From an uncultured Lachnospiraceae bacterium (GTDB lineage Bacteria > Bacillota > Clostridia > Lachnospirales > Lachnospiraceae), in assembly GCA_902803305.1 (NCBI GenBank), contig CADCPL010000063.1:1-22377 (forward strand): a stretch of 22,377 nucleotides of DNA. Reading direction: 5' to 3'. Position numbers and translations under genes: made by a program. The notes below the pieces were generated by a model. The model was not told the DNA's origin. It saw nothing but the letters and a program-made list of their open reading frames with translations, and made no database searches. Each line of letters begins with the position of its first letter. Position 1 is the stretch's first letter. Below, one piece after another: positions 7,536 through 13,397 of the stretch.

Positions 7536-8653
7536 GACCCTGCCTCCTTTCGACCGGCTGCGTTCTTATGACCGGTCCTGAAATGGACCTCATAGTTGAT
7601 GAAGAATTCACATCCGATTATAAAGAACAGTATGATACCCGTGAGGATATCTCCAAAAGACTGATTGAGGTCAAACCTTGTCGCGATCTCTCCGGCACCT
7701 CTGTCCATGAACACTATAACAAAGCTCGTTGCGATCATCGCGAAAGGATTGAACTGTGCCATCCACGATACAAGAACCGCGGTAAATCCCCGCCCGTCCG
7801 AGATCGTCGATGTAAGCGTATGATTGATCCCGCCGACGAGCAGAAGGCCTACGAGACCGCACAGCGCACCCGAGAGTATCATCGTACGTATGAAGACTTT
7901 TTTCAGGTTGATGCCGACATAGACCGACGTCTTCGGTGACTCTCCGACAACCCTGATCTCATAACCGTGCTTCGTGTATTTGATATATACATACACAAAT
8001 ACCGTCACGATCACAGCTACGATTATCGGGAGCAGATATTTGGAACCGAACAGCTGAGGAAGCCATCCGGCATGCGAATCCTGATTGATGATGCCGATCT
8101 TACCCGAGCCCTTCGGAACCTCCCACTTGATCGTATAAAACAGCACAAGCTGTGTTGCGATATAGTTCATCATGAGTGTGGAAAGTGTTTCGTTCGTATT
8201 CCACAAAGACTTGCAAAGAGCAGGTATAAATCCCCATAAGCCTCCGAGCACAAGACTTGATATGAGCATCAGAACGATCACCACCGCATTCGGAAGCTTG
8301 TCCCCGAGACAGATCATGCACGCGGCAGCTCCGAGGCCGCCCATGAGCACCTGTCCTTCACCTCCTATATTCCAGAATTTCATGCGGAATGCGATCGTAA
8401 GCGCTAGTGATATGACAAGCAGGATCGATACATCCTGAAACGTGATCCATGCTTTTCTTGCGGAGCCGAATGCTCCCGCGATGATCGATGAATACACCTC
8501 CATCGGATTGATACCGGTCGTAAGTCCTGTAATGAAAGCGCACACGATCAGTGCGATAACGACTGCGAATAACCTGATCATCATGGCCTTAACAGGCGGA
8601 ATGGCTCCGCGTTTTGTCAGATGGATAAACGGTTCTTTTCCTTTACTGTTCAC
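7529..8653 (-). CDS. nupP: ABC transporter permease, nucleoside/BMP type (NupP-like)
   Basis: 374-aa membrane permease, the longer partner in BMP-type nucleoside importers. It has many hydrophobic segments, the family block FRMKFWNIGGEGQVLMGGLGA, NETLSTLMMNYIATQLV, and the coupling loop KHGYEIRVVGESPKTSVYVGINLKK. The start is taken as GTG at 8653, with AAGGAG 9 bases upstream, overlapping the ATPase gene end by 11 bases. A longer frame from a TTG at 8677 has no ribosome site. The C-terminal tail is short and basic. Substrate as for the whole transporter: nucleosides, by context with xpt. Confidence 0.9.
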   Translation of the reverse strand: MNSKGKEPFIHLTKRGAIPPVKAMMIRLFAVVIALIVCAFITGLTTGINPMEVYSSIIAGAFGSARKAWITFQDVSILLVISLALTIAFRMKFWNIGGEGQVLMGGLGAAACMICLGDKLPNAVVIVLMLISSLVLGGLWGFIPALCKSLWNTNETLSTLMMNYIATQLVLFYTIKWEVPKGSGKIGIINQDSHAGWLPQLFGSKYLLPIIVAVIVTVFVYVYIKYTKHGYEIRVVGESPKTSVYVGINLKKVFIRTMILSGALCGLVGLLLVGGINHTLTSTISDGRGFTAVLVSWMAQFNPFAMIATSFVIVFMDRGAGEIATRFDLNQSFGDILTGIILFFIIGCEFFINYEVHFRTGHKNAAGRKEAGSC

Positions 8654-10184
8654 CCTTGCCCACTCCTTCCTGACCAAGACTTGTCATAAGAAGACCGATC
8701 TCATTTTTCGTGACCTTTTTGGCATCAACGATATCACTGACCTGTCCGTCGCAGAGTACCATGATCTTGTCGGATATCTGCATGAGCACATCAAGATCCT
8801 CTCCGACAAACAGGACCGCAACTCCCTTTTTCTTCTGCTCGTTGATAAGGTCATATATCTTGTACGAACTGTTGATATCAAGTCCCCTGACCGCATATGC
8901 GGTAAGAAGTACTTTGGGATTTGATGATATCTCACGTCCGACTAGTATCTTCTGAATGTTTCCTCCCGACAGTCTCCTTACCGGAATATCAAGTCCGGGA
9001 GTCGAGACTTCAAGAACGTCTACTACGTCCTCGGCAACCTTTCTCGGTTTTTCACGATCGGTGAACCATTTATGGCTCTCTCCGAACGTACGGAGCATCA
9101 TGTTCTCGGATATGTCCATGTTGCCGACAAGTCCCATGCCGAGTCTGTCTTCAGGCACAAAAGAAAGAGCCACTCCGAGTTCTCTTATATCTCTCGGATG
9201 CATACCGATCAGTTCGGTCTCATTTTCGTTCTCATCTATATACTTAACAGACCCCTCATCCACGGCCTGTATGCCCGCTATCGCCTCAAGAAGCTCCTTC
9301 TGTCCGCTTCCCGATATTCCGGCGATACCGAGTATCTCACCCGAATTCATGTAAAAGCTGACATTCTTTACCTTGGGAACGCCTTCAGCATCAGTCACGC
9401 ATATGTTTTTGATGACAAGCCTCTTCTTCGGATCGACCGGTTCGGGGCGCTCTATATCAAGCGTGACCGCATGACCGACCATCATATCAGTCATCTCCTG
9501 CATCGTCGTCTTCGCCGTCTCAAGCTCGCCCGCATTGCGGCCCTGGCGCAGCACAACGACTCTGTCGGATATCGCCATGACTTCATTAAGTTTGTGCGTG
9601 ATTATGATTATGGATTTGCCGTCCGCTTTCATGTTCCTCATAACTTCAAAGAGACGTTCACATTCCTGCGGAGTCAGTACAGCTGTCGGCTCATCGAGTA
9701 TGAGTATGTCGGCTCCGCGGTATATCACCTTGACGATCTCGACAGTCTGTTTTTCCGAGACCGTCATGTTATATACCTTTTTATCCGGATCAACGACAAA
9801 ACCGTACTTATCACATATGGATCTGATCTTTGCCTTTGCGGCAGCCACATCGTACTTGCCATCTTCTCCGAGCACGATGTTCTCCCACGCAGAAAATACA
9901 TCAACAAGCTTAAAATGTTGATGTACCATTCCTATACCGTTTAAGTAAGCTTCCGCAGGCGAACTGATGGTAACCTCTCTGCCGCCGATAAGTATCTGTC
10001 CTTCATCGGGATAGTATATTCCGGCAAGCATGTTCATAAGGGTGGTCTTGCCGCTGCCGTTTTCACCCAGCAGCGACACGATCTCACCTTTATACAATAC
10101 GAAATTCACATCCGTATTAGCCTGTTTCAGATCAAATCTTTTACTGATACCGCGCATGCTGATCGCGGTTTGTCTTTCACTCAA
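8643..10184 (-). CDS. nupO: ABC transporter ATP-binding protein with two ATPase domains (NupO-like)
   Basis: 513-aa tandem ATPase of the sugar/nucleoside ABC class. The first domain has Walker A GENGSGKTT, a signature region read as TVSEKQTVEIVK, and Walker B ILILDEPTAVLTP. The second domain has a degenerate Walker A GISGSGQKELLEAIAG, signature LSGGNIQKILVGRE and an altered Walker B LLTAYAVRGLD; a degenerate second site is common in this family. The start codon is TTG at 10184, with GGGAG 7 bases upstream. The first internal ATG (10157) lacks a ribosome site. Upstream lies a structured repeat element (10200-10292) that separates this gene from the lipoprotein gene and ends right at the Shine-Dalgarno. 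Confidence 0.93.
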   Translation of the reverse strand: MSERQTAISMRGISKRFDLKQANTDVNFVLYKGEIVSLLGENGSGKTTLMNMLAGIYYPDEGQILIGGREVTISSPAEAYLNGIGMVHQHFKLVDVFSAWENIVLGEDGKYDVAAAKAKIRSICDKYGFVVDPDKKVYNMTVSEKQTVEIVKVIYRGADILILDEPTAVLTPQECERLFEVMRNMKADGKSIIIITHKLNEVMAISDRVVVLRQGRNAGELETAKTTMQEMTDMMVGHAVTLDIERPEPVDPKKRLVIKNICVTDAEGVPKVKNVSFYMNSGEILGIAGISGSGQKELLEAIAGIQAVDEGSVKYIDENENETELIGMHPRDIRELGVALSFVPEDRLGMGLVGNMDISENMMLRTFGESHKWFTDREKPRKVAEDVVDVLEVSTPGLDIPVRRLSGGNIQKILVGREISSNPKVLLTAYAVRGLDINSSYKIYDLINEQKKKGVAVLFVGEDLDVLMQISDKIMVLCDGQVSDIVDAKKVTKNEIGLLMTSLGQEGVGKGEQ

Positions 10185-10199
10185 TGTATTTCTCCCAAA

Positions 10200-10292
10200 G
10201 GTCGCTCGCCGATTTAGATCGTCTTCGACGATGGCGGCTCGCGGTGCAGACAGGTTCTTCCCATCCTTGCAGGACGGGCCCCTCCTATCTGC
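10200..10292 (-). repeat. Structured repeat element, copy A, between bmp lipoprotein and ATPase genes
   Basis: 93-base element directly after the lipoprotein TAG codon. It shares a 28-base identical block (10236-10263) and both ends with copy B at 12137-12224. Minus strand fold: a basal stem GCAGAUAGG/CCUGUCUGC with one G-U pair; a purine-rich internal loop (AGGG against AAGAA); an inner stem CCCGUCC/GGAUGGG with one G-U pair; then a second arm GCCG/CGGC (10208-10211 with 10235-10238) topped by ATCGTC/GACGAT (10218-10223 with 10227-10232) around a GAA loop. On the plus strand both wobble pairs become A-C mismatches, so the minus strand is the likely RNA, in sense with the operon. Family not recognised; it could be a processing or differential-expression element or a dispersed repeat. 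Confidence 0.8.
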
Positions 10293-11519
10293 CTAGAAAG
10301 CAGTATCCAGCAGTGTTATTCCATCGATCTGGAGATCAAAGTACGGTGCGCTCCGAAGGCCGTCGCCTGACTCGTTGAAGTAACCGTCCTTGATGACTTC
10401 GTGATCTCCTTCGTAGTTGGGATCTGTGTCCACATCAGCCATGTAAGATGTAAGCTCCTTGCCTTCAACGGTAAATGTCTTTGTATCAAATACATGGAGC
10501 TTACCTGCGATGAGGTCAGCCTTTGCTGCTTCTACGGCTTCTTCCGTTCCGGGAGCAACGTTCTTGCCGAAATGATCGATAACGACCGAACCTGTCTCAA
10601 GCGTTCCGACATAGTCTGCAGGGATAGCCTCGCCCTTTGCGGCCTTTGTGATGGAATCCTCGAAGTAAGGCTCCCAGTTGATCTTACAATATGAAATGAA
10701 TGTCTCGGGACATGCACTGTCCGTAGGTCCGTTATATGAACTGTTGGGAACCCCGGCATTTTCGCATGCGGTAGGTGCGCCCATCGAATCGGCATGCTGA
10801 CTGATGTATACGCAGCCGTCGGACATGAGCTTTGTGGCACCTTCCTTCTCTGCCGTCTCATCATACCATGAACCGGTAAATGTAACTTCCATTGTAGCCG
10901 TAGGACATACCGAACGTGCGCCGAGGAAGTATGAAGTATATCCGGAGATAACCTCAGCATATGTGAACGCTCCGACATAACCGATCTTAGCCTGATCAGC
11001 GGTGATCTTGCCTGATTCGATCATCTCGTTGAGCTTCATACCTGCAGCTATACCCGAAAGATAACGTCCCTCATATATTGATGCAAATGCATTGTGGAAA
11101 TTGGGAAGATTCTCCGTATGAGCCTTTGTACCGGTTGCATGACAGAACTGTACGTCCGGATATTCCTTAGCCGCCTCTATCATGTAATCCTCATGTCCGA
11201 AAGAATCCGCGAAAACGTATCCGCATCCCTGATCAACAAGTTCGCATGCTGCGTCATAGCACTCCTGACCTTCGGGAATGTTGGTCTTGATGACCGCCTC
11301 AACGCCGAGTTTTTCACATGCAGCCTTAGCTCCAGTAATGAAGTTGAGGTCATATGTCGAGTTCTCATCGTGAAGACAGATGAAACCCGCTTTGATGTTA
11401 AGCTTGTCAGATCCCTGGTCAGCGCCTGCATCAGCTGCAGCCGGAGCAGCTGCGCCGCCACATGCACAGAGACCGATCGTCATTGCTGTTGCAAGAAGCA
11501 ACGAAATAATCTTTTTCAT
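10293..11519 (-). CDS. bmpA: BMP family lipoprotein, nucleoside ABC transporter substrate-binding protein
   Basis: 408-aa surface lipoprotein. The signal peptide MKKIISLLLATAMTIGLCAC ends in a lipobox (LCAC), with lipidation predicted at the cysteine, followed by a low-complexity Ala/Gly linker. The BMP (Med/PnrA) domain includes KAGFICLHDENSTYDLNF, VFADSFGHEDY, KIGYVGAFTYAEV, FTGSWYDETAEKEGATKL and QHADSMG. It delivers ligand to the two permeases encoded downstream; nucleosides are the known ligands of PnrA/BmpA and NupN types. The open frame extends to 11561, but the ATG at 11519 is chosen because the signal peptide begins there and GGGAGG lies 6 bases upstream. It is the first gene of the operon. 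Confidence 0.94.
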   Translation of the reverse strand: MKKIISLLLATAMTIGLCACGGAAAPAAADAGADQGSDKLNIKAGFICLHDENSTYDLNFITGAKAACEKLGVEAVIKTNIPEGQECYDAACELVDQGCGYVFADSFGHEDYMIEAAKEYPDVQFCHATGTKAHTENLPNFHNAFASIYEGRYLSGIAAGMKLNEMIESGKITADQAKIGYVGAFTYAEVISGYTSYFLGARSVCPTATMEVTFTGSWYDETAEKEGATKLMSDGCVYISQHADSMGAPTACENAGVPNSSYNGPTDSACPETFISYCKINWEPYFEDSITKAAKGEAIPADYVGTLETGSVVIDHFGKNVAPGTEEAVEAAKADLIAGKLHVFDTKTFTVEGKELTSYMADVDTDPNYEGDHEVIKDGYFNESGDGLRSAPYFDLQIDGITLLDTAF

Positions 11520-11578
11520 AATCTTCCTCCCGGTTCCTTTTTCAGTCACAAAATATGACATTTATTTTTTACCTATAT

Positions 11579-11607
11579 ACAATATATTGATGTCTGCGTT
11601 TCGTCAA
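11579..11607 (-). promoter_or_regulatory. Promoter for the nucleoside uptake operon (bmpA-nupO-nupP-nupQ-xpt)
   Basis: On the minus strand TTGACG (11607-11602) and TATTGT (11584-11579) are separated by 17 bases, about 60 bases ahead of the bmpA start. The -35 box abuts a 12-base operator-like repeat (11606-11617). The 11520-11857 gap holds this promoter, the repeats, a divergent plus-strand promoter and a leader. No purine riboswitch core was found in it. Confidence 0.7.
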
Positions 11608-11702
11608 TGCACAATTTAACAAAATTGGATGTTATTTTATTTATTGTGAAAATGCACAATTTCTCCGGGTTAAATTCTATTGTTCGTCAAGAAGTACAAT
11701 TT
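11606..11702. promoter_or_regulatory. Operator-like repeats between divergent promoters
   Basis: AATGCACAATTT occurs exactly twice (11606-11617 and 11651-11662), and a related AAGTACAATTTT lies at 11692-11703. The shared ACAATTT cores are 45 and 40 bases apart, about four helix turns. The middle copy forms a dyad ATTGTG-N6-CACAAT (11643-11660). The first is followed by CAATTT-N4-AAATTG (11612-11627). TTCGTCAA precedes both outer copies (11600-11607 and 11682-11689). The sites lie between the bmpA -35 box and the promoter of the 68-aa gene, so one regulator could serve both. Which regulator is unknown; the TTGTG half-site only loosely recalls CRP/FNR or Rex sites. Confidence 0.5.
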
Positions 11703-11718
11703 TCCTTTTCTGTAATTG

Positions 11719-11746
11719 TTGACTTTTACCATATATGTGTTATTAT
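11719..11746 (+). promoter_or_regulatory. Promoter for the 68-aa gene
   Basis: TTGACT (11719-11724) and TATTAT (11741-11746) are separated by 16 bases. Initiation near 11753 would place the structured leader at the very 5' end of the transcript. Confidence 0.7.
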
Positions 11747-11754
11747 CTAGATGT

Positions 11755-11828
11755 GGCAGGAAACGGAAGATGTTGATGTTTTTCCGAAACTTAATCGTTT
11801 CAGTATCAACATGTTGCGGCCTGACCGC
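11755..11828 (+). promoter_or_regulatory. Structured 5' leader of the 68-aa gene, possible cis-regulatory RNA
   Basis: The untranslated leader can fold. A perfect 8-base stem ATGTTGAT/ATCAACAT (11770-11777 with 11805-11812) encloses GAAAC/GTTTC (11786-11790 with 11797-11801). An outer stem GGCAGG/CCTGACC (11755-11760 with 11820-11826, one bulged A) closes it. A competing hairpin GCGG/CCGC (11816-11819 with 11825-11828) holds the CCTG strand in its loop, so CAGG-CCTG would be either an alternative stem or a pseudoknot. GGAGGAG follows at once. Mutually exclusive pairings just before a ribosome site suggest a switch. It does not match purine, preQ1, SAM, TPP or FMN consensus features that I know. 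Confidence 0.45.
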
Positions 11829-11857
11829 TTTGGAGGAGTAGAAAGGAAGGGATAAAG

Positions 11858-12064
11858 ATGAGAGATTACTACATTAAACAGCTTGGTAAGGAAACATTGT
11901 TCTTCAGTTCATTTGAGGAGATGATGGATTCTTTTGATCAAATGGACGAATGCGACAAGCACTTCTGCACCGTACATGATGACAGCACCGGAAGATACGC
12001 ACCCGGCTACGACATCGTATGGGCGCACGGAAATGTGTCTCACGCTTTCAAACACATAGCGTAA
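11858..12064 (+). CDS. Unrecognised 68-aa small protein
   Basis: A short protein beginning MRDYYIKQLGKE, acidic in the middle (SFEEMMDSFDQMDECDKHF) and ending with DIVWAHGNVSHAFKHIA. It has two cysteines, several histidines and aromatics, and no signal peptide, membrane segment or known motif. I do not recognise a family. It is supported as real by its own consensus promoter, a ribosome site (GGAAGG about 7 bases before the ATG) and a strong terminator 9 bases after the stop, which together make a monocistronic unit of about 350 bases. It is transcribed away from the nucleoside uptake operon and shares its operator region. An alternative is that the RNA itself is the main product. Confidence 0.75.
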   Translation: MRDYYIKQLGKETLFFSSFEEMMDSFDQMDECDKHFCTVHDDSTGRYAPGYDIVWAHGNVSHAFKHIA

Positions 12065-12072
12065 GGATTTGG

Positions 12073-12101
12073 AAAAGTTCCGGCTCGGCCGGAACTTTTT
12101 T
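12073..12101 (+). terminator. Intrinsic terminator of the 68-aa gene
   Basis: AAAAGTTCCGGC and its exact complement flank a TCG loop and are followed by a T-run: a perfect 12-base stem, eight of whose pairs form a GC-rich core. It lies 9 bases after the stop codon and immediately before the -35 box of the next promoter. Confidence 0.93.
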
Positions 12102-12102
12102 A

Positions 12103-12131
12103 TTGACACAACCCCCGCGCACTTATAAAAT
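12103..12131 (+). promoter_or_regulatory. Promoter for the FMN riboswitch-ribU-riboflavin kinase unit
   Basis: TTGACA (12103-12108) and TAAAAT (12126-12131) are separated by 17 bases. The predicted start near 12138 coincides with the left end of structured repeat copy B (12137), so the transcript would begin with that element followed by the riboswitch. The stretch 12065-12426 has no gene; it holds the terminator, this promoter, copy B and the riboswitch. Confidence 0.8.
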
Positions 12132-12136
12132 TAGTA

Positions 12137-12224
12137 GGACGCTCGCCCATTAAGATCGCCTTCGGCGATAGAGGGCTCGCGGTGCAGACAGGTTCTTCCC
12201 ACTTCGTGGGGTCCTCCTATCTGC
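12137..12224 (-). repeat. Structured repeat element, copy B, upstream of the FMN riboswitch
   Basis: 88-base relative of the element at 10200-10292. The identical block is 12174-12201, and CCTCCTATCTGC closes both copies. The stems are preserved with different bases: ATCGCC/GGCGAT (12155-12160 with 12164-12169) replaces ATCGTC/GACGAT; GCCC/GGGC (12145-12148 with 12173-12176) replaces GCCG/CGGC; the inner stem is CCCAC/GTGGG with a 3-base loop instead of CCC-G-TCC. The fold-favouring strand is minus, here antisense to ribU, whereas copy A is sense to its operon. No flanking duplication was seen. Confidence 0.8.
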
Positions 12225-12229
12225 ATTAA

Positions 12230-12420
12230 CTTCAAGGCAGGGTGAAATTCCCGACCGGCGGTATATGACTTGATCGCGAAGCGATCGAGTCGCGGCGACA
12301 TCGACGAAGTCGATGTTGGTCACTTGGCCAGCCGCAACCTACAAGTCCGCAAACCGCACAAAGTGCGGCCGATCCGGTGTGATTCCGGAACCGACAGTAT
12401 AGTCTGGATGAGAGAAGGAG
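12230..12420 (+). promoter_or_regulatory. FMN riboswitch (RFN element) controlling ribU
   Basis: Conserved RFN blocks are in order: GGCAGGGTGAAATTCCCGAC, CCGGCGGT, AAGTCCGC, CCGGTGTGATTCCGG, CCGACAGTATAGTCTGGATG and AGAGAAGG. P1 pairs CTTC (12230-12233) with GAAG (12414-12417). That GAAG is part of GAAGGAG, the ribosome site of ribU 6 bases before its ATG, so the ligand-bound fold would directly block translation; no terminator hairpin lies between. One arm is enlarged, GACTTG/CAAGTC (12267-12272 with 12342-12347), and holds extra hairpins GATCGC-GAA-GCGATC (12272-12286), ACATCGAC-GAA-GTCGATGT (12298-12316) and TGGTC-ACTT-GGCCA. FMN should repress riboflavin uptake and kinase. Confidence 0.96.
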
Positions 12421-12426
12421 AAAAAA

Positions 12427-13020
12427 ATGAAAACACAAAAGATCTCAACCCGTGTCATGGCCGGGTCTGCCATGCTGTCTGCAGTTGCAGTCGTTCTGCA
12501 ATATCTTGAATTTCCCGTTCCGTTTTTGATGCCACCCTTTATCAAGTTCGATTTTTCGGATCTGCCGGCTCTTATAGGTGCGTTCGCTTACGGACCGCTC
12601 TCCGGCGTGATCATCGAGCTGATCAAGAACCTGATCCACTGTCTGGCAACAAAATCAGCTACCGTCGGAGAATTGTCGAACTTCATGCTCGGCGCGGTAT
12701 TCACTTTTTCCGCCGGAATGATCTACAAACATAACAAAACAAAGAAGAACGCTATCATTGGCGGGCTGGTCGGCGCCCTTATAATGGGACTGTTCTCGAT
12801 CCCGTCCAACTATTACATAGTATATCCGTTCTACTATAATTTCATGCCCGAAGACGTCGTGCTCGCCGCATATCAGGCAATACTGCCCTGTGTTTCAAGC
12901 ATCCTCGCGAGCCTGCTTATATTCAATCTGCCCTTTACCATCATCAAAGGGCTTGTGTGCGTGCTCATAGCGATGCCGATCTACAAGCCTCTTACAAGAG
13001 TGTTAAAGGACAGGTCATGA
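12427..13020 (+). CDS. ribU: Riboflavin ECF transporter substrate-binding component RibU
   Basis: 197-aa membrane protein of the ECF-type riboflavin S component family, with about six hydrophobic segments. The N-terminal part has VLQYLEFPVPFLMPPFIKFDFSD followed by LPALIGAFAYGPLSGVIIELIKNLIHCL, blocks characteristic of RibU. It binds riboflavin and works with a shared energising module (EcfA, EcfA', EcfT) encoded elsewhere. It is preceded directly by an FMN riboswitch whose P1 contains the ribosome site. The stop codon overlaps the next ATG (ATGA), coupling it to riboflavin kinase. Confidence 0.95.
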   Translation: MKTQKISTRVMAGSAMLSAVAVVLQYLEFPVPFLMPPFIKFDFSDLPALIGAFAYGPLSGVIIELIKNLIHCLATKSATVGELSNFMLGAVFTFSAGMIYKHNKTKKNAIIGGLVGALIMGLFSIPSNYYIVYPFYYNFMPEDVVLAAYQAILPCVSSILASLLIFNLPFTIIKGLVCVLIAMPIYKPLTRVLKDRS

Positions 13021-13397
13021 ATCTTCCGCAAACGATAACCGGAACCGTACAACACGGAAATGAGATAGCAAGGCACTTTGGCACCCCTACGGCAAACATC
13101 ACGGCTTTCGAGGATGTTTCCGCTCTGGAGCGAGGTGTCTACTATTCCGACATTACGATCGACGGCAGGACTTATCATTCAATAACAAATCTCGGCGTAC
13201 GCCCCACTGTCAGCAGCAGTGGGCGCGTAAACGCCGAGACTTTTATTTACGATCTTGATGACGATATTTACGGAAAGCGTGTATCCGTTACACTCCTTGA
13301 TTTTCGCCGTCCCGAAAAGAAATTCGCTTCAACCGCGCAGCTGTTTGAAACGGTAAAAGACGATCTACTTGCCGGAAGAGCGTATCATGGAATATAA
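13017..13397 (+). CDS. Stand-alone riboflavin kinase (no FAD synthetase domain)
   Basis: 126-aa flavokinase that phosphorylates riboflavin to FMN. It corresponds to the C-terminal domain of bifunctional RibF only: TGTVQHGNEIARHFGTPTANI with the PTAN motif (about residues 24-27), GVYYSDI, TNLGVRPTV, the catalytic-type Glu in NAETFIYD, and the DFRRPEKKF...LFETVKDDL ending. The frame opens at 12957, but the start is ATG at 13017 because it overlaps the ribU stop as ATGA and gives the family-like beginning. Making uptake and trapping as FMN from one FMN-controlled transcript is a clean feedback loop. A separate RibF for FAD synthesis is expected elsewhere. The 3' end overlaps the opposing aro gene by 33 bases. 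Confidence 0.92.
   Translation: MNLPQTITGTVQHGNEIARHFGTPTANITAFEDVSALERGVYYSDITIDGRTYHSITNLGVRPTVSSSGRVNAETFIYDLDDDIYGKRVSVTLLDFRRPEKKFASTAQLFETVKDDLLAGRAYHGI
13191..13238. other. Long hairpin inside the riboflavin kinase gene, possible aro operon terminator
   Basis: CTCGGCGT (13191-13198) pairs perfectly with ACGCCGAG (13231-13238). An inner CCCACTG/CAGTGGG pair (13203-13209 with 13217-13223) surrounds a 7-base loop. The stem codes for the conserved NLGVRPTV to NAET region. Read on the minus strand it lies about 130 bases past the aro stop and is followed by ATTTGTTATT. On the plus strand it is followed by ACTTTTATTT. With no other hairpin between the convergent operons, it may end the aro transcript, or both transcripts in part. 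The T-tracts are interrupted, so termination is uncertain. Confidence 0.4.

Noticed and set aside
9072..9944. 290-codon plus-strand open frame over the ABC ATPase gene
   Set aside because: Antisense to well-conserved ATPase motifs; rich in His, Tyr and Arg as expected from reverse reading.
8643..10184. Broken second ATPase domain as a sign of gene decay
   Set aside because: A degenerate second nucleotide site is usual in tandem ATPases of this transporter class, and the frame is intact.
11520..11857. Purine riboswitch upstream of the nucleoside uptake operon
   Set aside because: The conserved aptamer core and paired loops were not found on either strand; only operator-like repeats and a different leader fold are present.
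10190..12230. Insertion sequence carrying the two repeat copies
   Set aside because: No transposase frame, terminal inverted repeats or target duplications flank either copy.
12270..12509. Plus-strand 79-codon frame across the FMN riboswitch
   Set aside because: It covers conserved riboswitch bases and the ribU start in another frame; the RNA explains the sequence.
12957..13016. Longer N-terminus for the riboflavin kinase
   Set aside because: The extra 20 codons lie inside ribU in another frame, look unlike the family, and the ATGA-coupled start is well placed.
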